This document shows, in pieces, positions 9,528-18,427 of a stretch of DNA of 64,000 nt. Origin of the DNA: Novacetimonas pomaceti (lineage in GTDB: Bacteria; Pseudomonadota; Alphaproteobacteria; Acetobacterales; Acetobacteraceae); contig NZ_NOXG01000013.1 in assembly GCF_003207955.1 (NCBI RefSeq), positions 1-64,000 on the forward strand, in the 5' to 3' direction. The notes beneath the pieces are model-generated. The model saw nothing but the letters and a program-made list of their open reading frames with translations, was not told where the DNA came from and searched no databases. Both the position numbers and the translations under genes were made by a program. How positions within the stretch are numbered: position 1 is the stretch's first letter; each line of letters starts with the position of its first letter.

Positions 9528-9724
9528 ACGTTGTGTATGGCGATGTGCGCGCGGCGGCATGATTGCACACCATTTGGTATCCACGACTAAGTATATGATA
9601 TAAATATATGTTCCTATCAAATACAGATAAATATTCTACTGATTCCGATTACTCCTGATGTTACATCAAGGAGTGTGGGAAAAGTCACACATGGCATGTT
9701 TCTGGGCCTGAAAAGACCCACATC

Positions 9725-9743
9725 CGAAAAAATGATCGTTTCG
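9725..9743. promoter_or_regulatory. Operator-like dyad 3 (CGAAA-N9-TTTCG)
   Basis: CGAAA and TTTCG arms around AAATGATCG. It lies about 140 bases upstream of the TonB receptor start and matches dyad 1 closely. Confidence 0.45.
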
Positions 9744-9885
9744 ATTAAAATATGTCTTGAAATGTGCGCGTTTATGACGCCACAAATCTTTCTGAGATCG
9801 GAACGAAATCGCGACTGCCATCGTGACCCGTCGTGATCCGGCCACAGATTCAAAAGTCCTCGTCCCAGAAGAAACGGTGGAGAAG

Positions 9886-12357
9886 ATGGTGCTGAACCCA
9901 AGCAGGAAGACCCTGATCCTATGTTGCACAACCTTCATTGCCCTTGATACGGGGGCTCTGCTGTCCAGGGCGCTGGCGCAGACCACGCCGCCGCATGATG
10001 CGCGCCATGACAGGACAGCCACATCGCAGGGCACGCCGAAAAAGGGCACGACCGCGAAAACGGCGAAAACCGCCGCCACGCCCGCCGGCGTGCAGGCCGA
10101 TGGCAAGGCGGAGGTACTGACCGTTCATGCAAACGGCATCAGTTCCGCCACGGGCGTTACGAACACGACGCCGGGCGGGGGACTGATGGCCGTGCAGACG
10201 GCGGCGCGTTCGCAAAGCGGCATGACGCGCGATTACATCGCAAAGCAGAGCCCCGCCGTCGCCCCCGGCGTGATGCTGTCGGCGATGCCGGGCGTGGTTG
10301 GCGGTGCGTCGGACCCGTATGGCGGATCAACGCATGACGGGCTTACGGTGCGTGGCCTGACGCAGGGTGAAATCGGTTTTGTCATGCAGGGCATACCGCT
10401 GGGCGATCCGGTAAATCCCAATATCTTCAGCGCGGACATGGTTGATAACGAAAACCTGTCCGCCGTGACCCTGACGCAGGGAAGCAGTGACATCTCCGCG
10501 CCGTTCTACAGCGCCGTCGGCGGCCAGGTAAAGATGGATACCATAACCCCAAGCTCGCGCTTTGGCGGCCTGGTGGACCTGAGTTACGGCAACAACAACA
10601 TGCGTCGCGAATTCATCCGCCTGGATTCCGGTGAAATCGGCCATACGGGCATTCGCGCCTATGTTTCGTATTCGAACAACCATTATGACCAGTGGCGTGG
10701 TCCGGGCGGGGTGGATCGCAGCCATATCGATTTCAAGGCCATCAAGGAATGGGGCGATGGCAACAGCATCACCGCCAATTTCGGATGGAACCACCAGACG
10801 GCCCAGTCGCTGCGTTATCCCACGATGGCGCAGTATCAGGAATTCGGAAACAACTATAACTGGGATACAAACTATACGCCCGGCGATACCAGCTATCACA
10901 AGTTCCATACGACGCAGCGTGTCGATACGCTGGGCAGCCTCCAGCTTCACCTGAACCTGCATCACGGGCTGACGCTGGATGTGACGCCTTACTACATCGC
11001 GGACGCGGGCATGTATAACGGTGGCGAAAACCTCAGCGCCACCGGCAGTTATCAGGGCAGCCAGCCGCTGGGCACGCTTGACCTGCCCTATGCGACCAAT
11101 GGCGTCACCACCGCGATGAGCTTTGACCATGAATTTGAGTCGACAGGCGGCATCACGACACAGCTGTCATGGAAAAAAGGTAACAATACCCTCAGCGTTG
11201 GCGACTGGTATGCCTATCTCCAGCATTCCGAACTCGAATCCTTCACGCCGGCGGATTACACCGGGGGCGTCAGCAATTCTTTCGGCAATGACGCGATCAA
11301 GGTCAATGGGCAGATCCTGACGGGATACAACATCAATTTCAAGCAGCAGACGAATGCCCTGTTCATCAATGACCGTTATGCCGCGCTGCATGGGAAGCTG
11401 ATACTTGAAGCCGGCTTCCGCGAAGTCATGATCAGCCGTATCGCCACCAACGACATCCCCGGCGAAAACATGCAGGACCAGAGTGGCGGGCCATACCTCA
11501 ATGGCGGAAACTACGCCGAACCTCTGCCGGAGGTTTCCGCCACCTACTTCATCACCCCGCATGACCAGATCTATGTAAATGGCACGACCTCGTTCCGCGC
11601 GCCGGGGTCCGAAGAAATCTATGTCGACCTGTGGGATCCCAACGGTGGCGGCGTGCCGACCATGCAGCGTCAGGCCAATCCCAAGTCGGAATTCGCGATC
11701 GGTGAAGAAGTTGGTTACCGGCACAAGGGTTTTGTCAATTTCTCGCTCGCCGCGTTCAATTACAACCTTGTCCATCACCAGGTCAATTCGTCCAACTATA
11801 TCGGCACCGAACTCGTCACGCAGCCGATCGACATGGGGGGCGAGACCATCCGTGGCTTCCAGGCGGAAATCGGGCTGCGTCCGTGGCATCATTTCAGCCC
11901 GTATATCGCCTTTCAGTACCTGCATACGACCATCGACAGCAACTTCAAGGAAGGGAATGTCTATCTTCCGACCGCTGGCAAGACCATGGTCATGAGCCCG
12001 ACCGAAAGTGGCTCGGCCGGCATCAATTACGATAACGGCCACTTTTTCGGCAACCTGTTCGTCAGCTGGGCCGGCAGGCAGTATTCGACCTTCATGAATG
12101 ACCAGTCCCTTCCGGCCTATGCCGTGGGCAACATCACCGCCGGTTACCGTTTCGGCAATTTTTCCTACCTGAAACATCCCCAGATCCAGGTCAACGTCAC
12201 CAACTTCGCCAATGCGCACTACCTGTCGGGGGTTTATGGATATACGGCCAATGCGCGCTCCGTGAATGTCGGTGGGACAACGGTCAACGGAAGTGCCCCG
12301 ACCTATTTCGTCGGCGCGACGCCTGCGGTCATCTGTTCTGTCACGACGGGGTTCTGA
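9886..12357 (+). CDS. TonB-dependent outer-membrane receptor
   Basis: 823 residues. The signal peptide ends near SRALA/QTT (about 32). An Ala/Thr/Lys-rich linker follows, then a plug domain (about 80-220, with GLTVRGLTQGEIGFVMQGIP) and a long beta barrel ending in phenylalanine, as is usual for outer-membrane barrels. No N-terminal STN signalling domain is seen. It is placed directly before GH89 with a 4-base gap and divergent from the sugar symporter. This suggests uptake of an amino-sugar-containing oligosaccharide rather than iron, but specificity is inferred only from context. The ATG at 9886 is chosen for the signal peptide; a GTG at 9823 in the same frame lacks a ribosome site. Confidence 0.88.
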   Translation: MVLNPSRKTLILCCTTFIALDTGALLSRALAQTTPPHDARHDRTATSQGTPKKGTTAKTAKTAATPAGVQADGKAEVLTVHANGISSATGVTNTTPGGGLMAVQTAARSQSGMTRDYIAKQSPAVAPGVMLSAMPGVVGGASDPYGGSTHDGLTVRGLTQGEIGFVMQGIPLGDPVNPNIFSADMVDNENLSAVTLTQGSSDISAPFYSAVGGQVKMDTITPSSRFGGLVDLSYGNNNMRREFIRLDSGEIGHTGIRAYVSYSNNHYDQWRGPGGVDRSHIDFKAIKEWGDGNSITANFGWNHQTAQSLRYPTMAQYQEFGNNYNWDTNYTPGDTSYHKFHTTQRVDTLGSLQLHLNLHHGLTLDVTPYYIADAGMYNGGENLSATGSYQGSQPLGTLDLPYATNGVTTAMSFDHEFESTGGITTQLSWKKGNNTLSVGDWYAYLQHSELESFTPADYTGGVSNSFGNDAIKVNGQILTGYNINFKQQTNALFINDRYAALHGKLILEAGFREVMISRIATNDIPGENMQDQSGGPYLNGGNYAEPLPEVSATYFITPHDQIYVNGTTSFRAPGSEEIYVDLWDPNGGGVPTMQRQANPKSEFAIGEEVGYRHKGFVNFSLAAFNYNLVHHQVNSSNYIGTELVTQPIDMGGETIRGFQAEIGLRPWHHFSPYIAFQYLHTTIDSNFKEGNVYLPTAGKTMVMSPTESGSAGINYDNGHFFGNLFVSWAGRQYSTFMNDQSLPAYAVGNITAGYRFGNFSYLKHPQIQVNVTNFANAHYLSGVYGYTANARSVNVGGTTVNGSAPTYFVGATPAVICSVTTGF

Positions 12358-12361
12358 TCTG

Positions 12362-14614
12362 ATGAAAAACAGGAACTCCGTATCTTTCCCACGTCATTCC
12401 CGCAGGGCCGGCTGCCGGAAATGGCTGAACGGGGCCAGCGCCCTTCTGCTGGCCGGCGGGATTGCCACCGGCAGCGCGCGCGCCGACGATATTCAGGCGG
12501 CGCGCGACGTGGTGGCGCGGCTGCTGCCCGCGCATGCCGGGCAGATCACGCTGGACCTGGCGCCCGCGTCGGGTAAGGCGGAACGGTATCGCGTATCGGG
12601 GCGCAAGGGGCACATCCACGTTACGGGGTCAAGCGACAGCGCTATCCTGTTCGGCCTGAACTGGTATCTGAAATATGTCGTCCATGCCGGGATTTCGCCA
12701 AACGAGGTGACGCCGCCGACCATGGAGAAGCTTCCTGCCCCGGACCACCCGATCGAAGGCAGCGCCACGTTCCCGTTCCGCTATGCCCTGAATGAAAATA
12801 CGGATGGATATACCTCCCCGTACTGGAACTGGGAACGATGGCAGCACGAAATCGACATCTATGCGATGAACGGCCTCAACACGCTGCTGATCGAACGGGG
12901 GACGGACGCGGTCCTGTACCGCACGTTCATGCGGCTGGGGTACAGGGATGAACAGATACGCGCGTGGCTCAGCATGCCCGCGCATATCAACTGGCAGCTG
13001 ATGGCCAACATGTGCTGTTACGGCGGGCCGGTGCCGCGTGACCTTATCGAAAAACGCGCGCAATCCGCCCGGCAGATCATCGACCGCCTGCACGAACTGG
13101 GGATACAGCCCGTCCTGCCCGGTTTTTATGGCATGGTGCCCGATGATTTCGGCAAGCGTTTCCCCGATGCGCATGTCGTGGACCAGGGGGAGTGGAACCG
13201 CTTCCGCCGTCCCGGCTGGCTCGACCCGCGCGATCCGATGTTCGCCAAGGTTGCCGCCATTTATTATGACGAACAGAAAAAGCTGTTCGGTGACGCACCC
13301 GTCTATGACATCCAGCCATTTCAGGAGGGCGGAAGCCCCGGCGACGTGCCGCTGGCCGCTGCGGGGCAGGGGATCCAGAAGGCGCTCGATACCGCCCATC
13401 CCGGCGCGATGTGGATGCTGATGGCATGGTATGAGGAACCCGACGCCCGGATGCTGGCGGGCGTGGATCGCAAGCGCCTGTTCATTGTCGATCTTGAACA
13501 GAACACCCGCGTGCGTGAGGACCGGAACAGGGATTTCCAGGGCGCTCCTTTCCTGTACGGCGGCCTGTGGGATTTCGGGGGACGGACATCGCTGGGCGGA
13601 TCGTCGTATGATTACGGGGTGCGCCTGCCCGGATTGTGGCAGACGCAGAAAAACATGATCGGGACCGCCGTCTTCCCCGAAGGGATGGATAACAATCCCT
13701 ATATATTCGACCTGTTTACCGAGGCCGCATGGCGGCGCGCCGGCGTGGATACCACGCGCTGGACACAGGATTACGCCGACCGGCGTTATGGGCAGCCCGG
13801 CGATGTCCACGCGCGCAGGGCATGGGACCTGCTGCTGCGCAGTGCATTTTCCTATCGTGCCACCGGGATCCAGGATTACGGGGAAATCAGCGCCGCCCCG
13901 GACTCCCTGTTCAATGCCCAGCCCTCGCTTGATACGCATTCTGCCGCGTGGAACGGGATGAAGGTCCTGCCCTATGATCCCCGCATGCTCCAGTCCGCGC
14001 TGGATGAACTGCTGCAGGCGTCCGACGCCGCGCGGGCGACGGCGGCCTATCGGTATGATCTGGTCGATGTCACCCGGCAGGTTGTCGCCAATCAGGCGCG
14101 CGCCCTCCTGCCACGGATATCCGATGCCTTCGCGGCAAAGGACCGGGCAGGGCTGCATGCCCTGACGACGCGCTGGCTGGAACTGATGGACCGGCAGGAT
14201 GCCCTTTTGTCCACCAATGCTTTTTTCCGCGTGGGCACATGGCTGTCATGGACCCGGTCGTGGAGCAGCGATCCCGCCGAACGCAGCCTGATGGATTATG
14301 ACGCGCGCGTCATCCTGACGAACTGGGGCGGCAGGACGGCAAGCCAGGTGGGGCACCTGCGCGATTACGCCAACAAGGACTGGGCCGGCCTGACAAAGGA
14401 TTATTACCGCACCCGCTGGCAGCTTTTCTTCAGCAGTCTCGAGACCTCGCTTGCCACCGGGCGTCCGCCGAGGGAAATCGACTGGTACAAGGTCGGGGAG
14501 GACTGGTGCCGTAACGGTCGCGCCTATTCCGCAACGCCCGAAGGCGACAGTTACGCCATCGCGCAGGAAATCCACACCTTTCTTGCGACCGACAGCACGG
14601 CCGGGACACACTGA
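12362..14614 (+). CDS. Secreted GH89 alpha-N-acetylglucosaminidase (NAGLU family)
   Basis: 750 residues with a signal peptide (ASALLLAGGIATGSARA). The match to human NAGLU and clostridial GH89 is clear from the order of blocks: YWNWERWQHEIDIYAMNGLN near 157, WQLMANM with YGGPVP near 220, GIQPVLPGFYG near 245, YDIQPFQEGG near 318 (first catalytic Glu) and FPEGMDNNP near 440 (second catalytic Glu). The family removes terminal alpha-linked GlcNAc, as found on some mucin O-glycans, heparan sulfate and bacterial glycans. The gene follows the TonB receptor by 4 bases, so they are one operon. There are no obvious carbohydrate-binding modules. The usual DLFNE-like motif around the first acid is diverged here to PFQEGG, which may affect specificity. 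Confidence 0.9.
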   Translation: MKNRNSVSFPRHSRRAGCRKWLNGASALLLAGGIATGSARADDIQAARDVVARLLPAHAGQITLDLAPASGKAERYRVSGRKGHIHVTGSSDSAILFGLNWYLKYVVHAGISPNEVTPPTMEKLPAPDHPIEGSATFPFRYALNENTDGYTSPYWNWERWQHEIDIYAMNGLNTLLIERGTDAVLYRTFMRLGYRDEQIRAWLSMPAHINWQLMANMCCYGGPVPRDLIEKRAQSARQIIDRLHELGIQPVLPGFYGMVPDDFGKRFPDAHVVDQGEWNRFRRPGWLDPRDPMFAKVAAIYYDEQKKLFGDAPVYDIQPFQEGGSPGDVPLAAAGQGIQKALDTAHPGAMWMLMAWYEEPDARMLAGVDRKRLFIVDLEQNTRVREDRNRDFQGAPFLYGGLWDFGGRTSLGGSSYDYGVRLPGLWQTQKNMIGTAVFPEGMDNNPYIFDLFTEAAWRRAGVDTTRWTQDYADRRYGQPGDVHARRAWDLLLRSAFSYRATGIQDYGEISAAPDSLFNAQPSLDTHSAAWNGMKVLPYDPRMLQSALDELLQASDAARATAAYRYDLVDVTRQVVANQARALLPRISDAFAAKDRAGLHALTTRWLELMDRQDALLSTNAFFRVGTWLSWTRSWSSDPAERSLMDYDARVILTNWGGRTASQVGHLRDYANKDWAGLTKDYYRTRWQLFFSSLETSLATGRPPREIDWYKVGEDWCRNGRAYSATPEGDSYAIAQEIHTFLATDSTAGTH

Positions 14615-14626
14615 CGGATCGGCCAT

Positions 14627-14662
14627 CGCGCCATGATCGTGGTCCGTCACGGTCATGGCGCG
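14627..14662 (+). terminator. Strong hairpin between GH89 and GH27 genes
   Basis: CGCGCCATGA pairs perfectly with TCATGGCGCG and pairing continues inward for about five more bases, giving a stem of about 15. No U-run follows. It may be a terminator, an attenuator or an mRNA end protector that separates GH27 from the receptor/GH89 transcript. Confidence 0.5.
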
Positions 14663-14742
14663 GCAACATGAATGGGAATGGCCCCTGTCCGGCGCCGTCC
14701 GCGCAATATCGGCAGGGCGAAAGGGAAAGGAAAGCCCGCGAT

Positions 14743-16608
14743 ATGCAGCAATATGGTTCAAAGGTGCCGCGACATCGATATGGCGGGGGACTGCCGGGCA
14801 TTGTGCTTCTGTCCTGCGTGATGGGCGCATTCGCCCCCGGCGGGGCCTCGGCCGATCCGGTGGCCGCCAATACGCCGGTGCCGCTTGCCCTCAGCCCGCC
14901 CATGGGATTCAACAACTGGGCCCGGTTCATGTGCGTTCCGCAGGCGCCGCTCGACGGACGCAACCCGCAGAAATACAGCTTTCAGGATTTCATGACCGAC
15001 CAGGGGCGCGGCCTTGTCTCCACCGGGCTTGCGCGGGTGGGGTACAAAACGGTCGTGGTGGATGACTGCTGGATGCAGCGTGACGGCGACGGGCAGCTTT
15101 ACGGCGCATCTCACTGGTCATCGCCGCGGCATGGCAACAGCACCCAGCCCGGCTTTGCGCGGGACCTGACACCCTATGTCGCGGACCTGCATCGCATGGG
15201 GCTGCTTGCCGGGGTCTATAACACGTCCGGCGCGCTGACGTGCGAACGCGTCCCGTCGGGGGAGGCCGGGCACCAGAACGACGATGCACGGAAATTCTCC
15301 GGCTGGGGCGTGGATTTCCTGAAGCTGGATAATTGCGGCGCGCCTGAAACCAGCCTGGAGGGCCTGTTCGGGCAGATGGGGCATGCCCTTGGCGCGGCGA
15401 CGGCGCATTCGGATCGCAAAATCCTGTTCGATGAATCCGCCCCTGCCGAATTCGGACCGACGGATCCCCTGAAATACCAGTCCATGCAGTGGGTGCGCGG
15501 ACTGGGGCAGATGTGGCGCGTGGCCCCCGATATCGCCACCACCCGCCCTGATGCGCAGGGCCATCCCATGGATGACCCGTGGGTGGTGCACGATCCGGCG
15601 CGTGCCGGCCTTGACGGGGTGTATCAGGCCTTTACCGATACGGTTGCGCTGTCGCGTTATGTCGGGCCGGGAAACTGGAACGACGCGGACCAGCTGCTGC
15701 CCGGCGACAATGGCCTGACCACGGCGGAGGAACGCAGCCAGATGGGCCTGTGGTCCATCATGGGGGCGCCGCTGGTGCTCAGCGCGGATGTAAGGCAGAT
15801 GGCCCGCGCGCCGGATGACCCGCACCTGAAACAGTCGCTGGCCATTCTGGGAAATCCCCGCGCCATCGCGATCGATCAGGATACGCTCGGCGCCGGGGGA
15901 TATCGCATCCTGCGTGACAATCCATCCGATGATGCGGGGACCGACATCGCGCTCAAGCCGCTGGCGGATGGCGGGTTTGCCTTCCTGGTCCTCAACAAGA
16001 ACCCGCAGGCGGCCACATATGACCTGCCGATGTCGCGCCTGGGTGTCGAGGGGGGACAGTGTCCTCTGGCCCTGACGGATGTGTGGACCGGCAAGGTCAC
16101 GCATGTCGCGGCCAGCGGGACCCTGTCACTGCGCATGGAGCCGCATGACAACGCCATGTACCGCGTCGCGCCCGCGGCCTGCATGTCGCTTAGGCCCAGC
16201 GGGCAGATCACGACCGTGCAGGCGGCGTTCGGCCGCCCGCCCCTGTGCCTGGACGCCGGCAGGGGGAATCACGTCATGACGGCCGCATGCTCCGCCAGCC
16301 CCGCGCAGCAGTGGGTGCTGCCGGATACCCGCGCCGAAGGGCCGATCCACAACGCGGCGTTCGCGGACAAATGCCTTGAACTCGATACCGAAACGGGACA
16401 GGTCCGCATGGCGGCATGCCATTCGGGTACGGCAACGCAGACGTTCCGCTATCACCTCAATGGCACGCTGAGTGCCGCCGGATCCTGCCTTGATGTCGCG
16501 GGCGCGGCCGTGAATTTCCCGGGCGAACGGATCATGACCGCGAAATGCATCGCATGGCGCGTGTCGGAAATCTTTTCGGCCCCCCATCACGCCAGCCCCG
16601 CCGAATAG
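14743..16608 (+). CDS. Secreted GH27 alpha-galactosidase/alpha-N-acetylgalactosaminidase with ricin-type lectin tail
   Basis: 621 residues: a signal peptide (GIVLLSCVMGAFAPGGASA), then the GH27 barrel with PPMGFNNW near 48, VVDDCW near 105, FLKLDNC near 193 (nucleophile Asp) and GNWNDADQL near 309 (acid/base Asp). A beta-sandwich follows. From about 487 a ricin B-type (CBM13) domain has repeated CLD/CLE and QxW-like motifs (QQWVL). It cleaves terminal alpha-Gal or alpha-GalNAc; context with GH20 and GH89 makes alpha-GalNAc a fair alternative. The ATG at 14743 has AAAGGA upstream; an earlier ATG at 14668 would add 25 residues before the signal peptide. It is probably part of the same regulon as GH89, separated by a hairpin. 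Confidence 0.9.
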   Translation: MQQYGSKVPRHRYGGGLPGIVLLSCVMGAFAPGGASADPVAANTPVPLALSPPMGFNNWARFMCVPQAPLDGRNPQKYSFQDFMTDQGRGLVSTGLARVGYKTVVVDDCWMQRDGDGQLYGASHWSSPRHGNSTQPGFARDLTPYVADLHRMGLLAGVYNTSGALTCERVPSGEAGHQNDDARKFSGWGVDFLKLDNCGAPETSLEGLFGQMGHALGAATAHSDRKILFDESAPAEFGPTDPLKYQSMQWVRGLGQMWRVAPDIATTRPDAQGHPMDDPWVVHDPARAGLDGVYQAFTDTVALSRYVGPGNWNDADQLLPGDNGLTTAEERSQMGLWSIMGAPLVLSADVRQMARAPDDPHLKQSLAILGNPRAIAIDQDTLGAGGYRILRDNPSDDAGTDIALKPLADGGFAFLVLNKNPQAATYDLPMSRLGVEGGQCPLALTDVWTGKVTHVAASGTLSLRMEPHDNAMYRVAPAACMSLRPSGQITTVQAAFGRPPLCLDAGRGNHVMTAACSASPAQQWVLPDTRAEGPIHNAAFADKCLELDTETGQVRMAACHSGTATQTFRYHLNGTLSAAGSCLDVAGAAVNFPGERIMTAKCIAWRVSEIFSAPHHASPAE

Positions 16609-16622
16609 ACACGACCAAGGAG

Positions 16623-16649
16623 GGGGGCGTCGTCATCAGGCGCGCCCCC
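16623..16649. terminator. GC hairpin between convergent genes
   Basis: GGGGGCG and CGCCCCC form a seven-base stem between the ends of the GH27 gene and the minus-strand permease. There is no clear U-run, so termination is only plausible. Confidence 0.35.
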
Positions 16650-16667
16650 GTGGGATGGGCGGTTCCC

Positions 16668-17492
16668 TTATCTCTCCATCACCTTGCGCATGCCTTCCCC
16701 AAGGAGGTTGAATCCCAGAACCGCGATGGTGATCGCCAGTCCGGGGAAAAGGGAGGGAAGGATGTCGATCCCCAGATAATTGCGGCCATCGCTCATCATC
16801 GCGCCCCATTCCGGCGTGGCGGGCGCCACCCCCAGCCCGAGGAAGGACAGGCTGGAGGCGCTGAGGATCACCGTCCCGGCCGTCAGGGTGGCCTGTACCA
16901 GTATCGGTGCCGCCGCGTTGCGCAGGATGTGGACAGACAGGATCCGCCACATCCCGGCCCCCAGCGTGCGCGCGGCCTCCACATATTCCGTGCGTTGCAG
17001 CGTATGCGTCAGGTTCTGCGCCAGACGGGCATAGACGGGGATGGAAAACAGCGAAATCGCCAGCAGCATGTTAAGGAACCCCGGCCCCAGCAGGCTGAGT
17101 ATCAGCAGGGCCAGCACGATGCCGGGAAAGGCGAACATGATATCGACCACCCACATGATGGCCTGTTCCACGGCACCACCCGCCAGGGCTGCGAGCATGC
17201 CCGCCAGCGTGCCCGCAACGCAGGAGACGAAAACGCTGATGCATACCTCCGCCAGGGAGTAGCGGGCGCCATGGACGATGCGGCTGAAAACATCGCGCCC
17301 GAATGCGTCCGTGCCGAACGGATGCCGCCATGACATGGGCTGAAGCGTGTCATACAGGTCCTGCGACAGGGGATCGGACGGGCTGATGAGCGGCGCCAGC
17401 AGGGCCGTCAGCACAAGGATCGCCGTCAGGGCCATGCCCACCAGCAGCGAAAGCGGAAGATGCGCCAGCCGGACGCGCGGGGATGCGATCAT
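16668..17492 (-). CDS. Dipeptide/oligopeptide-type ABC permease (DppC-like)
   Basis: 274 residues, about six membrane segments. The N-terminal OppC-type opening segment is followed by HPFGTDAFGRDVFSRIVHGAR (about 57-77), the hallmark of the DppC/OppC family. The cytoplasmic EAA loop is at EAARTLGAGMWRILSVHILRN near 170. It forms the inner-membrane channel with the DppB-like partner encoded just upstream (15-base gap). The matching ATPases are 5 kb away on the plus strand. The substrate could be peptides, or muropeptides and glycoconjugates, since this family is broad and the neighbours handle amino sugars. Confidence 0.9.
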   Translation of the reverse strand: MIASPRVRLAHLPLSLLVGMALTAILVLTALLAPLISPSDPLSQDLYDTLQPMSWRHPFGTDAFGRDVFSRIVHGARYSLAEVCISVFVSCVAGTLAGMLAALAGGAVEQAIMWVVDIMFAFPGIVLALLILSLLGPGFLNMLLAISLFSIPVYARLAQNLTHTLQRTEYVEAARTLGAGMWRILSVHILRNAAAPILVQATLTAGTVILSASSLSFLGLGVAPATPEWGAMMSDGRNYLGIDILPSLFPGLAITIAVLGFNLLGEGMRKVMER

Positions 17493-17506
17493 GACGGGGT
17501 CATCCT

Positions 17507-18427
17507 TCAGCCATGCCGCCTTTTGGGATCAATGCGCGAAACAAGGATCTCCGCGCCAAGGTTGACCATGATGACCGACAGGACGGCAACCAGGGTGATC
17601 CCCTCGATCACCGGGTAATCACGCCAGCGCACGGCCTCGATCATCAGGTGCCCCAGGCCGGGCCAGCCGAACACGGTTTCAGTGACCACGGCCCCGCCAA
17701 TGACGCTGCCCAGGTTCATCGCGATGACCGTAATCACGGGGGGCAGCGCATTGGGCAGCGCGTGGCGCAGGCACAGCCGCAGGAGGCCGACCCCCTTGGC
17801 GCGTGCCGTGCGGATGTAATCGCGTGACAGCACCGCGATCATGCTGGCCCGCGTCATCCGGCCGATCAGCGCCATGGGCATCAGGGCAAGCGTGAGGGAG
17901 GGCATGACAAGGCTGGGCCATGAATGCGCGCCCATCAGCGGCAGCAGTCCCCACCTGACGGAAAAACATTCCATCAGCAGCAGCGCGAACCAGAAATTCG
18001 GGATCGAGGCCAGCACGATCGTGGCCCCCATGAATATCCGGTCCCATGTGCCATCCACGAACATGGCGGCGGCAAGGCCCCCGGGAATGCCAACGCCCAG
18101 CGCCAGCGTATAGGCACTCAGCCCCAGCAGCAGCGTATAGGGAAAGTGACGGGCGATTTCGCGGGCGACGGGCTGTCGCGATTCAATCGACTGCCCCAGA
18201 TCACCCCCCAGCGCATCATGGATGAAACCGCCATACTGGCGCAGGACAGGGCGATCCAGCCCCAGCCGGTGATGGATCGCATCCACCGCGTCCTGTGTCG
18301 CGGCGGGGCCCGCCAGCATGCGCGCCGGATCGCCGGGCAGATGGCGCACGGCGACAAAGACGCAAAAGGACACCACCAGCATGACAACCGGCAGCATCAG
18401 CAGCCTGTGCATGATGCGGGCATTCAT
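17507..18427 (-). CDS. Dipeptide/oligopeptide-type ABC permease (DppB-like)
   Basis: 306 residues with about six membrane segments. An N-terminal DppB signature has RHLPGDPARML near 28 and RLGLDRPVLRQYG near 55. The EAA loop (YIRTARAKGVGLLRLCLRHA) is near 200 and is followed by LPNALPPVITV. It pairs with the DppC-like protein. It overlaps the upstream binding-protein gene by 4 bases, which indicates translational coupling. Confidence 0.9.
   Translation of the reverse strand: MNARIMHRLLMLPVVMLVVSFCVFVAVRHLPGDPARMLAGPAATQDAVDAIHHRLGLDRPVLRQYGGFIHDALGGDLGQSIESRQPVAREIARHFPYTLLLGLSAYTLALGVGIPGGLAAAMFVDGTWDRIFMGATIVLASIPNFWFALLLMECFSVRWGLLPLMGAHSWPSLVMPSLTLALMPMALIGRMTRASMIAVLSRDYIRTARAKGVGLLRLCLRHALPNALPPVITVIAMNLGSVIGGAVVTETVFGWPGLGHLMIEAVRWRDYPVIEGITLVAVLSVIMVNLGAEILVSRIDPKRRHG

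Larger units (their letters stand above)
9322..9885. other. AT-rich divergent control region, symporter / TonB receptor
   Basis: No gene seen. It is markedly AT-rich, especially 9580-9660 and 9720-9770. It carries three related dyads that share AAAATGATCG, listed separately. Both flanking operons must start here. Confidence 0.6.

Noticed and set aside
9563..9599. TTGCAC and TATGAT as a promoter for the TonB receptor
   Set aside because: Spacing is 25 bases, too long for a standard promoter.
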